Shown: positions 32,719-41,800 of the stretch, piece by piece
Layout of the letters: each line of letters starts with the position of its first letter
How positions within the stretch are numbered: position 1 is the stretch's first letter
From: Thalassorhabdus alkalitolerans
GTDB taxonomy: Bacteria; Bacillota; Bacilli; Bacillales; Marinococcaceae
Reading direction: 5' to 3' (one strand)
NCBI RefSeq assembly: GCF_042656585.1
Contig: NZ_JBHSPG010000023.1
DNA: 64,000 nt
Notes under the pieces: generated by a model
What the model was told of the DNA's origin: nothing
The model's database searches: none
What the model saw: only the letters and a program-made list of their open reading frames with translations
Translations under genes and position numbers: made by a program

Positions 32719-33222
32719 ATGAAAAAAGTTTATCCTAGGCTCCTCTTAGCTGGGCTGCTGGCCCTTGCAGTTATGATGCTTGCTGCCTGCGGAGAAGAGG
32801 AAGAGGAACTGGCTCTTCATGATGAAAATTATGAAGAAATCAGTCTTGTGAATAAAGAGCAGCCAACCGTGCTGTTTCATTTTACTGGCGTTGGCTGAGG
32901 ACTCTGCCAACAGCAGCTCGTGCAGCTGCAGCAAGAACTTGATCGTTTTGAGGATGTGGATGCGGATATCTATGGCATAAGCGTTGACTCACCAGGCCAC
33001 CATGAAGAATTTAAGGAAGCTGCAGGCATTACTTATTCTTTTCTGTCAGACCCAAATCAGGAAGTAATAGAAATTGTTGAGATGTCTGACGGGGATATTT
33101 CTTATAGAGGTTTTTCAATCCTTGATGAAAATGGAGAAAAGATTTATTCTCATGTTAATGATTTGTTTGGTGAGCAAATAGATGACACAGAAGAACGGAT
33201 CCGCGAGGCTTTGAACGAATAA
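32719..33222 (+). CDS. Predicted selenoprotein: lipoprotein with thioredoxin/peroxiredoxin fold and in-frame UGA (Sec60)
   Basis: The frame starts at ATG after AAAGGAG and encodes a lipoprotein signal (lipobox LAAC, Cys24). Codon 60 (32896-32898) is TGA. Reading through gives 167 residues: VLFHFTGVG-U-GLCQQQL, then YGISVDSPGHHEEF, SFLSDPNQEVIEI and FSILDENGEKIY, all typical of BCP/AhpC-type folds. UGA falls where the peroxidatic or CxxC cysteine lies, giving UGLC (UxxC with Cys63). Downstream coding is intact. A SECIS-like hairpin follows the UGA with the same spacing as in the gene at 29353. It is probably an extracytoplasmic thiol reductase or peroxidase, and its neighbours ctaG and SCO suggest a link to cytochrome oxidase copper sites. 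Confidence 0.83.
32896..32929 (+). promoter_or_regulatory. UGA codon and bacterial SECIS-like hairpin of the lipoprotein gene
   Basis: TGA is followed by 20 nt ending in GCAGCT, a 5-nt loop CGTGC, then AGCTGC: a perfect 6-bp stem with G second and U third in the loop. This matches the hairpin at 29661-29694 in stem length, loop size and distance. Confidence 0.72.
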
Positions 33223-33228
33223 ATTATG

Positions 33229-33263
33229 AAAGAACCTGCTTGTAAAGAGCAGGTTCTTTTTTT
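33229..33263 (+). terminator. Rho-independent terminator after the selenoprotein lipoprotein
   Basis: A 12-bp perfect stem AAAGAACCTGCT / AGCAGGTTCTTT with a T-run closes the ctaG-SCO-selenoprotein cluster. Confidence 0.93.
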
Positions 33264-33402
33264 GCTTTTTTACGAGGAATGCCTGGAGGAAGTGAAGAGG
33301 CAGCAGCCAATTTATTCCCTTCGCGCAGGGCAGGTACACAGGTGGATAGATGTAAGAGAATCAGCAAATCAGAAAAAAAATAAAAAAATAGTAAAAATAC
33401 AG

Positions 33403-33431
33403 TTGAATTAATTTTTATTCAAATTTATAAT
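33403..33431 (+). promoter_or_regulatory. argC operon promoter with ARG-box-like operator
   Basis: TTGAAT and TATAAT are separated by 17 nt, with an A-rich UP-like tract (33371-33399) upstream. The spacer contains TTAATTTTTATTCA, close to the ArgR consensus TGAAT-W4-ATTCA with one mismatch, and TTGAAT/ATTCAA mirror each other. ArgR binding here would block the promoter when arginine is plentiful. Confidence 0.65.
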
Positions 33432-33476
33432 AAGACACAACGAAAAACGCATAAAGATAAAAAGAGGTGCAATTTT

Positions 33477-34514
33477 ATGAGAGTTGCGATTATAGGAGCG
33501 ACAGGTTATGGAGGAGCAGAACTTATTCGTTTGCTTCATGGCCATCCCCACATTACGGAGATTACGTTTCATTCTTCAAGCCAGGAAGGCAAAGCAATGG
33601 AGGAAAGCTATCCGCATTTGAGCGATTTATATACATCACAGCTTCAGGAGATTGACCCAGAAACGATCGGAAAGGAAGCTGACATTGTATTTTTATCAAC
33701 TCCTCCTGGAGTGTCTGCTGAATACAGCGGAAAGCTTATTGAAAACGGAGCTAAAGTCATAGACCTTTCCGGTGACCTGAGGTTGAAGGAGAAAGATGTC
33801 TATGAATCATGGTATGAGAGAGACTCAGCAGATACGGAACTGTTGAATGAAGCGGTATACGGGTTAACAGAATGGAATCGTGAAGGAATTAAAGCCAGTT
33901 CATTATTATCCAACCCGGGGTGCTATCCGACAGCAACGCTGCTTGGTTTAGGGCCGCTCGTCAGCGAAAAACTTATCGACCTAGACACGCTTATTATTGA
34001 CGCAAAGTCCGGGACGACCGGGGCAGGGAGGTCGCCTTCAGCCATTACGCATTTCAGCGAAATGAATGATAATTTCAAAGTTTATAAGGTTAATGAACAC
34101 AAACACATCCCTGAAATTGAACAGACTCTAAAAGGCTGGAGCGAATCAGACGTAACTGTCACCTTTACTCCGCACCTTGTGCCGATGACAAGGGGTATTA
34201 TGGCCACAATGTATGGAAAAGCGACGATGTCTGTTACAGAAAATCAGCTTAGAGAATTGTATGAAGAGATGTATAAAGATGCACCTTTTATACGAATCAG
34301 AGAAGACGGAAAATACCCGTCCACAAAAGAAGTCTATGGCACGAATTACTGTGATATTGGTCTAACCTACGATGAACGAACCGGCAGAATTACAATCGTG
34401 TCAGTCATAGATAATTTAGTAAAAGGGGCTTCAGGGCAAGCCATACAAAACATGAATCTTATGCTAGGTTTTGAAGAAAACGAGGGATTGAACCAAGTAC
34501 CGGTTTACCCTTAA
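33477..34514 (+). CDS. argC: N-acetyl-gamma-glutamyl-phosphate reductase
   Basis: The 345-residue enzyme makes N-acetylglutamate semialdehyde from N-acetylglutamyl phosphate with NADPH, step three of arginine synthesis. It has the dinucleotide motif GATGYGGAEL (residues 7-16), the catalytic cysteine in LSNPGCYPTA (~Cys147) and the active-site histidine region TPHLVPMTRGI. AAGAGGTG precedes the ATG. It is the first gene of argCJBD-carAB-argF, the B. subtilis order. Confidence 0.96.
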   Translation: MRVAIIGATGYGGAELIRLLHGHPHITEITFHSSSQEGKAMEESYPHLSDLYTSQLQEIDPETIGKEADIVFLSTPPGVSAEYSGKLIENGAKVIDLSGDLRLKEKDVYESWYERDSADTELLNEAVYGLTEWNREGIKASSLLSNPGCYPTATLLGLGPLVSEKLIDLDTLIIDAKSGTTGAGRSPSAITHFSEMNDNFKVYKVNEHKHIPEIEQTLKGWSESDVTVTFTPHLVPMTRGIMATMYGKATMSVTENQLRELYEEMYKDAPFIRIREDGKYPSTKEVYGTNYCDIGLTYDERTGRITIVSVIDNLVKGASGQAIQNMNLMLGFEENEGLNQVPVYP

Positions 34515-34539
34515 TTAATTAGCTTTGGAGGGAAGTATA

Positions 34540-35772
34540 GTGAGCATCGCAGAAGAAACGAAGTCAATTGTTGAAGTGGAAAAGGGCAGCATTATCAGTC
34601 CTGCCGGATTTACAGCAGGAGGAGTCCATACAAAGGTAAAAAGAAAACGAAATGACTTAGGTGCGATCTTCTGTGACGTGCCTGCATCAAGTGCAGCGGT
34701 CTATACGTTAAATCCAATCCAAGCAGCACCCCTTGCTGTAACAAAGGAAAGCATTGCGGCGGAAGGAAAGCTGCAAGCGATTGTGGTAAACAGCGGCAAT
34801 GCTAATTCGTGTACGGGAGAACAAGGTTTGAAGGATGCTTATGAAATGCGCAAAAAAAGCTCTGAGGCTTTTAACGTGCCAGAACACTATGTAGCTGTAA
34901 CATCAACAGGCGTTATTGGCGAAATGCTTCAAATGGATAAAATCCTTTCTGGGGTAGAAGCCATTGAAACAAAAGGAAGCTTTAAAGATGCTGATTCATT
35001 TAACGAAGCCATTATGACCACTGATACGATGAAGAAGCATGCCTGCTACCAAATGAACGTTGATGGGAAGAAAGTGACCATTGGAGGAGTAGCAAAAGGC
35101 TCAGGAATGATTCATCCGAACATGGCAACTATGCTTAGCTTTATTACAACTGATGCAAATATTGAACCCTCTTATTTACAGCAGGCATTGTCAGAGGTAA
35201 CCAATACTACCTTTAACAGAATAACTGTAGACGGTGATACATCAACAAATGATATGGTGGTTGTTATGGCAAGCGGTAAGTCTGAAAATGAGCCCCTACA
35301 CCCTGATCATCCTGACTGGAGCCTTTTTGTTAAAGGGTTGTCACTAACATGTGAAAGTCTGGCAAAAAAGATCGCAAGAGATGGTGAAGGAGCTACCAAG
35401 CTTATTGAAGTGGAAGTAAAGGGAGCAGCATCTGATGAAGAAGCAGGCAAGGTAGCAAAGCAAATTGTCGGTTCTGACTTAGTGAAGACAGCTGTTTACG
35501 GAACTGATGCGAATTGGGGAAGAATTATTGTTGCGATAGGGTCGACTGACGCGAAAATAGATCCTGATAATATTGATATATCCATCGGGAGCATTCCTAC
35601 CTTAAAAAACAGTCAGCCGGTCTGGTTTTCCGAAGAGCAGGCAACAGAATATCTGAAAAATGAAGAAGTAACGATTCACGTTGATTTGAACGTTGGAGAG
35701 GGAACCGGCAAAGCCTGGGGCTGTGATTTGACATATGACTATGTAAGGATTAACGCGGGGTACCGGACGTAA
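34540..35772 (+). CDS. argJ: Bifunctional glutamate N-acetyltransferase/ornithine acetyltransferase
   Basis: ArgJ recycles the acetyl group from N-acetylornithine to glutamate. The ~410-residue precursor contains the autocleavage site in HPNMATMLSF, where the Thr becomes the N-terminal nucleophile of the beta chain, and NSGNANSCTG and ITVDGDTSTNDM. The GTG at 34540 lies 7 nt after GGAGGG; a TTG at 34525 overlaps that site and is rejected. It starts 25 nt after argC. Confidence 0.96.
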   Translation: MSIAEETKSIVEVEKGSIISPAGFTAGGVHTKVKRKRNDLGAIFCDVPASSAAVYTLNPIQAAPLAVTKESIAAEGKLQAIVVNSGNANSCTGEQGLKDAYEMRKKSSEAFNVPEHYVAVTSTGVIGEMLQMDKILSGVEAIETKGSFKDADSFNEAIMTTDTMKKHACYQMNVDGKKVTIGGVAKGSGMIHPNMATMLSFITTDANIEPSYLQQALSEVTNTTFNRITVDGDTSTNDMVVVMASGKSENEPLHPDHPDWSLFVKGLSLTCESLAKKIARDGEGATKLIEVEVKGAASDEEAGKVAKQIVGSDLVKTAVYGTDANWGRIIVAIGSTDAKIDPDNIDISIGSIPTLKNSQPVWFSEEQATEYLKNEEVTIHVDLNVGEGTGKAWGCDLTYDYVRINAGYRT

Positions 35773-35804
35773 ATGTCCAAAAATGAAAAGGGGGGAGATT
35801 GATG

Positions 35805-36581
35805 ATGGAGATCGTCGTAATTAAATGTGGGGGCTCTACAGTTGATGAATTAAACGAAGAATTCTTCAAAGGGATCGTGGCTATGCAAACGGCTGGAAAA
35901 TATCCAATAATTGTCCATGGCGGCGGACCAGCGATTAACTCAATGCTTGAAAAGCTTGAAGTGGAGATACAATTTATTGATGGACTTCGGAAAACGACGC
36001 CTGCCGTGTTAGAGGTTGCCGAGATGGTATTGAGCGGAAAGGTGAATAAGCAAATCGTTCAAGGACTTCAAAGAGCTGGAGGTAAAGGCCTTGGCATTTC
36101 AGGCTGTGATGGCTCTCTGTTGCAGGCGGTTCCCGTAGATCTTGCTTCCCTGGGTCTTGTTGGCCAAATAAACAACGTGAATGTTTCATTGCTTCATAGT
36201 TTATTGAACGAAGGGACCATCCCAGTTCTTTCTCCGATTGCATGTACTGAAGAAGGGGATCACCTTAATGTAAATGCTGATGCTGCAGCTTCATCTGTTG
36301 CCAACTATATGAAGGCCCAAGAACTTGTCTTTGTGACAGATGTTGACGGGGTGTTAAAAGATGGGCAGCTTCTTGAAGTCTTATCTGCTGCACAGGTGCA
36401 GGAGCTCATAGATGATGGAACGGTGTACGGAGGAATGATACCGAAAGTAAAAGCTGCTGTTGACAGCCTGCAGGGGGAGATTGAAAAGGTTGTGATTGCA
36501 GGCGGTAAGGCAGGCTCCAGAAAAGAAGATGGAACAATAAAAGGAACAGCAATTGTGAAGGAAGCAACAGCGACCCTCTAA
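35805..36581 (+). CDS. argB: Acetylglutamate kinase
   Basis: This ~258-residue amino acid kinase phosphorylates N-acetylglutamate. It shows KCGGSTVDEL (ATP-binding Gly/Lys start), VHGGGPAINSML, DGLRKTTPAVL and FVTDVDGVLKDG near the C-terminal ATP site, with GGMIPKVKAA. ATG codons at 35802 and 35805 are both possible; 35805 has better spacing (7 nt) to GGGGGAG. It lacks the N-terminal helix seen in arginine-inhibited forms. Confidence 0.95.
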   Translation: MEIVVIKCGGSTVDELNEEFFKGIVAMQTAGKYPIIVHGGGPAINSMLEKLEVEIQFIDGLRKTTPAVLEVAEMVLSGKVNKQIVQGLQRAGGKGLGISGCDGSLLQAVPVDLASLGLVGQINNVNVSLLHSLLNEGTIPVLSPIACTEEGDHLNVNADAAASSVANYMKAQELVFVTDVDGVLKDGQLLEVLSAAQVQELIDDGTVYGGMIPKVKAAVDSLQGEIEKVVIAGGKAGSRKEDGTIKGTAIVKEATATL

Positions 36582-36601
36582 GCAAAGAAAGGTGAAGCTC
36601 G

Positions 36602-37762
36602 ATGGAAATGATACAAGAGACAAAAACAAGTTTGTTTCCTACGTATAAACGCTGGGAGATAGCATTTGAAAAAGCAGAAGGATGTCACATTACCGCAGGT
36701 AACGGAAAAGTATACCTTGATTTTATGGCTGGAATCGGCGTTGTTAATGTAGGTCATGGGAATCCCAATGTTATCGCAGCGGTAGAAAAGCAGCTATCTA
36801 AAGGCTGGCACGGCTCAAACCTGTTTCACTTTGAAATCCAGGAGAAAGTGGCTTCCTTATTAACAAAGCATTCGGCAGGAGATCTTGTCTTCTTTTGCAA
36901 TAGCGGGGCAGAAGCTAACGAAGCTGCCATTAAACTCGCTCGGAAGCATACGCAGCGTACGAAGATTCTGAGCTTTAAGCAATCTTTTCATGGAAGAACC
37001 TACGGAACAATGGCTGCTACCGGCCAGGATAAGATTCATGAAGGTTTTGGTCCTATGCTGGACGGTTTTACGTACCTTCCTTACAATGATCTTGCAGCGG
37101 TGGAAAGAGAAATGGATAAAGAAACAGCAGCTGTAATTCTTGAAATAGTCCAGGGAGAAGGCGGAGTTGTTCCTGGAGAAGATGCTTTTTTACATGGAGT
37201 ACAAAAGCTTGCACAAGAACACGGTGCACTGCTTATCGTGGACGAGGTGCAGACAGGGATTGGTCGGACAGGAAAGCTATTTGCTTATGAGCATGCAAAT
37301 CTCAGTCCGGACATTGTAACGGCAGCAAAAGGTCTAGGGAATGGCTTTCCCGTAGGAGCAATCATCGGCAAAGAAAAGCTGAAGGACGCCTTTGGGCCAG
37401 GAAGTCATGGATCAACCTTTGGCGGAAACCCTCTGGCTATGGCTGCAGCTGAAGCGACATTATTAGAGGTACTGAACGACGGATTTTTACAAGAGACTGA
37501 AGAAAAGGGAGAATATCTTTTCAGTCTTCTCAAGGAGGAAGTTGGCCGTATTCCCGGCGTTAAAGCTATCAGAGGCAGGGGACTTATGGCAGGAATTGAG
37601 TGTGAAAAAGAAGCTGCTCCCTATATTTTAAAGCTTCAAGAAAAAGGAGTACTTTGCATTCCGGCCGGAACACATGTCATTAGGCTGCTTCCGCCATTAA
37701 CCATGACAAAAGATCAGCTTCTCCAAGGTGTAGAAGCCATCAAAAACGTAATAAGCGAATAA
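36602..37762 (+). CDS. argD: Acetylornithine aminotransferase
   Basis: The 386-residue class III PLP enzyme converts N-acetylglutamate semialdehyde to N-acetylornithine with glutamate. It has FCNSGAEANEAA (phosphate contact), SFHGRTYGTMAATGQ, IVDEVQTGIGRTG (PLP Asp) and the PLP lysine in TAAKGLGNGFPVGA. GGTGAAG precedes the ATG, and the gene starts 20 nt after argB. Confidence 0.96.
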   Translation: MEMIQETKTSLFPTYKRWEIAFEKAEGCHITAGNGKVYLDFMAGIGVVNVGHGNPNVIAAVEKQLSKGWHGSNLFHFEIQEKVASLLTKHSAGDLVFFCNSGAEANEAAIKLARKHTQRTKILSFKQSFHGRTYGTMAATGQDKIHEGFGPMLDGFTYLPYNDLAAVEREMDKETAAVILEIVQGEGGVVPGEDAFLHGVQKLAQEHGALLIVDEVQTGIGRTGKLFAYEHANLSPDIVTAAKGLGNGFPVGAIIGKEKLKDAFGPGSHGSTFGGNPLAMAAAEATLLEVLNDGFLQETEEKGEYLFSLLKEEVGRIPGVKAIRGRGLMAGIECEKEAAPYILKLQEKGVLCIPAGTHVIRLLPPLTMTKDQLLQGVEAIKNVISE

Positions 37763-37805
37763 AAAAGAAAACCATTTGACATCCAGATGGATAGGAGGGA
37801 AAGGC

Positions 37806-38888
37806 ATGAAAGGCTTTCTAAAGTTGGAGAATGGAGAAATATTTGAAGGAGAGTTAAGCGGCAATACGGACAAAGAAGTGTATGGAGAAGCCGTGTTCTT
37901 TACAGGAATGACAGGTTACCAGGAAGTGATGACTGACCCTTCCTTTAACGGCCAAGTAGTGGTTTTTACCTATCCCCTAATCGGAAATTACGGTATTAAT
38001 CTTACCGATAATGAAAGTAAAAAGCCGCAGCCGGCAGCTCTGGTGATGAGCGAGTGCCACAAAACAGGACACCATTACGCTTGTGATAAAACGGTTGAAA
38101 AAGAAGCGGCAGAGGCAGGAATTCCTATATTGACGGGTCTGGATACGCGAGCTCTCGTAAAACGAATTCGCGAGCATGGAGACATGGGGGCAGTGATCAC
38201 CACAAATCCTGACAAAATCGATGTTGCCAGCTTTACTCCTATTGGTGAAAGGCAGCTTGTGGCTGATGCAGCTGTGAAAAAGGTAGAAATCTTTGGGGAA
38301 GGTAGCCATCACGTTGTACTTGTAGATTTCGGCTATAAAGAATCTATGGTGACTTCATTAGTCGAGCAGGGATGCAAGGTTACCGTCGTACCGTACGATA
38401 TGGCTGAAGAAGAAATCCATCAGCTGAATCCGGATGGACTTCTTTTCTCAAATGGTCCAGGAAATCCAAAACAGCTGAATTCATTTTTGCCAGCATACAA
38501 ACGTTTAGCGGAGACATACCCGACACTTGGCATCTGCCTTGGTCATCAACTCCTGGCTTTAGCGTTTGGCGGAGACACTGAAAAACTAAGGTTTGGCCAC
38601 CGGGGAGCAAATCAGCCTGTACAGGACCTGGAAACGAAGAAAGTGTATATAACTTCCCAAAACCACAGCTATGTTGTGAAAGAAAATACTCTTAACGAAA
38701 GTGATTTTTCTATCCTTTTTAAGAACATCAATGATGGTTCAATTGAAGGCCTGGTTCATAATACACTTCCGATCATCACTGTTCAATTTCATCCGGAAGC
38801 ACACCCGGGACCAGCTGACAGCGAAGAGATCTTTCACAAATTTATGGAACAACTGAGAAGCAAAGGGAGAGAGACAGCGTATGCCTAA
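37806..38888 (+). CDS. carA: Carbamoyl-phosphate synthase small (glutaminase) subunit, arginine-specific
   Basis: The 360-residue subunit hydrolyses glutamine and channels ammonia to CarB. The class I amidotransferase triad is visible: nucleophile Cys in LGICLGHQLLA, and His/Glu in QFHPEAHPGP. The N-terminal domain has FTGMTGYQEVMTDPS. The ATG at 37806 has GGAGGGA upstream and matches the usual N-terminus; a longer frame from 37776 is rejected. Its place in the arg operon shows it is the arginine-responsive isoform. It overlaps carB by 8 nt. Confidence 0.95.
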   Translation: MKGFLKLENGEIFEGELSGNTDKEVYGEAVFFTGMTGYQEVMTDPSFNGQVVVFTYPLIGNYGINLTDNESKKPQPAALVMSECHKTGHHYACDKTVEKEAAEAGIPILTGLDTRALVKRIREHGDMGAVITTNPDKIDVASFTPIGERQLVADAAVKKVEIFGEGSHHVVLVDFGYKESMVTSLVEQGCKVTVVPYDMAEEEIHQLNPDGLLFSNGPGNPKQLNSFLPAYKRLAETYPTLGICLGHQLLALAFGGDTEKLRFGHRGANQPVQDLETKKVYITSQNHSYVVKENTLNESDFSILFKNINDGSIEGLVHNTLPIITVQFHPEAHPGPADSEEIFHKFMEQLRSKGRETAYA

Positions 38889-41800
38889 AAATAAAGAAAT
38901 AAAAAAAGTTCTGGTTATTGGCTCAGGGCCCATTGTTATCGGGCAGGCTGCTGAGTTTGACTATTCTGGAACACAGGCGTGCCTTGCCTTGAGAGAAGAA
39001 GGAGTAGAAGTCATATTAATAAATAATAACCCGGCTACTGTTATGACTGATGAGTCTTGTGCAGATAAGGTCTATTTTGAACCGTTAACTGTAGAATCAG
39101 TAGAGAACATTATTGCAAAGGAACAGCCTGATGGACTGCTGGCAACCCTCGGGGGACAGACAGGATTAAATCTAGCCCTTTCTTTGCACAAGCAGGATAT
39201 ATTAAGCAAGTATAATGTAGAGCTTCTTGGAACGCCTATTGAATCCATTATCAAAGGGGAAGATCGGGAAGCCTTTCGGGATTTAATGAAGGAATTGGAT
39301 GAGCCTGTTCCTGAAAGTGAAATCGTTGAAACCAAAGAGCAGGCTTTGCAATTTGCAGACTCTGTCGGCTATCCGATTATTGTGCGCCCGGCTTATACTC
39401 TTGGAGGGGGCGGAGGAGGCATCGCCCAGGATGAAGAGGAGCTTTTATACATTATTGAAGGCGGATTGGAAGCAAGTCCGATTCATCAGTGCCTCGTAGA
39501 GAAAAGTATTGCGGGCTTTAAAGAAGTTGAATATGAAGTGATGCGTGATGACAATGACACATGCATTACCGTATGTAATATGGAAAATATTGATCCGGTT
39601 GGGGTTCACACGGGAGATTCCATCGTAGTGGCTCCTTCCCAGACACTCACCGATGTCGAATATCAGATGCTTAGAGCCTCATCGTTAAAAGTAATCAGAG
39701 CATTGGGGATTGTGGGCGGCTGTAATATTCAGTTTGCTCTGGACCCTTACAGCAAACAATATTATTTAATCGAAGTAAATCCCCGGGTAAGCCGTTCTTC
39801 TGCCCTTGCTTCAAAAGCCACTGGATATCCGATTGCAAGGATGGCTGCTAAAATCAGCCTGGGTTATCATCTTCATGAACTGCTGAACCCGGTAACAGGC
39901 CATACTTATGCCAGCTTTGAACCAGCCTTGGACTATGTTGTTCTTAAGTTTCCTCGCTGGCCTTTTGATAAATTCAAGCAGGCTGACAGAAAGCTTGGGA
40001 CACAGATGAAAGCAACTGGTGAAGTAATGGCCATTGAACGAAATTTAGAATCGGCTCTTCAAAAGGCTGTCCGCTCCTTGGAACTTAAGGTCAACGGTCT
40101 CAGTCTCCCAAGTCTGCAGGACACTTCGGTAAGTGACCTTTGGACGGCATTAAAAGGACAGGATGATCAGCGGTTCTTTATTATTATGGAGCTGATCAGA
40201 AGAGATGTTTCAATTGAAGAGATTCATAAGGAAACGCAAATTAATCTCTTTTTCTTATCCAATTGGGAGTATCTTGTGTCCTTAGAAAAGAAAGTCCAGA
40301 ACATAGGTTGGAGTTCGGTCGATCCTTCTCTTCTTTTGGAGCTCAAAAAAGCTGGTTTCACTGACCAATGGCTCGCCGAGCAGTGGGATACAAAAAGCAG
40401 CGAAATTTATGAAAAAAGGAAACAATTGGATCTTCTTCCTTCTTATCATATGGTTGATACATGTGCAGCTGAATTTACAGCTTCTACTGCTTATTACTAT
40501 TCAAGCTGGTATAAAGAAAGCGATGTAGAGGTGAACACCGGAAAGAAAAAAATATTAATAGTAGGTTCCGGCCCAATCAGAATAGGGCAAGGAATTGAAT
40601 TTGATTATTGTTCAGTTCACGGAGCAAAAGCGGTGCAAAAAGCTGGATATGAAGCAATAATCATGAACAACAACCCTGAGACCGTCAGTACAGATTATGA
40701 AATGGCAGACCGCCTGTATTTTGACCCGCTGACACCTGAAGACGTTCTTCATGTCGCAGAGCTTGAAGGTGTGGAAGGAATCGTCGTACAGCTTGGCGGC
40801 CAGACAGGGATTTCACTAACTGAGGCACTTGAAGAAGCGGGACAGCATGTCTTTGGAACAACTTCGGATATTATTGACCAGCTTGAAGACCGGGGAAGAT
40901 TTTATGAGTTTATGAGCGACGTGAACGTGCGTCACATTCCTGGTGTAACAGGCTATCACAAAGAAGATGTCATTCAGAAAGCTTCAGAAGTAGGGTTTCC
41001 TGTTCTTCTGCGTCCTTCCTATGTCATTGGCGGCCAGGGGATGACTATTCATTCAGATGAAAAGGAATTAGCTGAATATCTCTCTCACAAGGGAAATGAC
41101 ATTGAATTTCCTATTCTTATAGATGCTTATATGCCTGGAACAGAGCTGGAGATTGATGTTTTAACAGATGGAACAGATATTTATATCCCGGGAATGTTTG
41201 AGCATGTAGAGCCTGCCGGCGTGCATTCCGGTGATTCCATGGCGGTAACTCCTCCTTTTACCTTGAGTGAAGATGTAAAAGAGAAGGTTGCTCAAATCGC
41301 AAGCAGCATTGCAAAAGGCATGGATTTTAAAGGTATTTTTAATATTCAATTTGTACTTGATAACAATGAGCTGTTTGTCATTGAAATAAATCCACGTGCT
41401 TCAAGGACAGTACCTATTCTTTCAAAGGTTACTGGATTTAACATGATAGAGGCAACCATCGGTCTTCTTCTTGGCAAGTCTGTTACGGAGGTAACCGGCG
41501 GTCATACAGGGCTTGGAAAAGAAACACCATACTTCACAGTAAAGGCTCCAGTGTTTTCTAATAACAAGCTTGCTGGATTAGACCCGATTCTGGAAGCAGA
41601 AATGAAGTCAACCGGAGAACTTATCAGCATTGCAGAGACAACAGAACAAGCGTTTAATAAAGCTTTTGCCTGGTCTGAAAGTGAAATACCCCTTTTGTAT
41701 AAAAAGAAGGGAATCATCTATTGCGACATTGCATCCGAGTGGAAAGATGCATGCGAGGAGACGCTACAGACTCTTGTGAAACAAGGATATACACTAGCGG

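Noticed and set aside
29353..33222. Interpretation of the two UGA-containing genes as ordinary pseudogenes
   Set aside because: Both have only one stop, both stops are UGA, both fall exactly on the redox-Cys position, and both have matching downstream hairpins. Chance decay would not give this pattern, though the Sec machinery still has to be confirmed in the genome.
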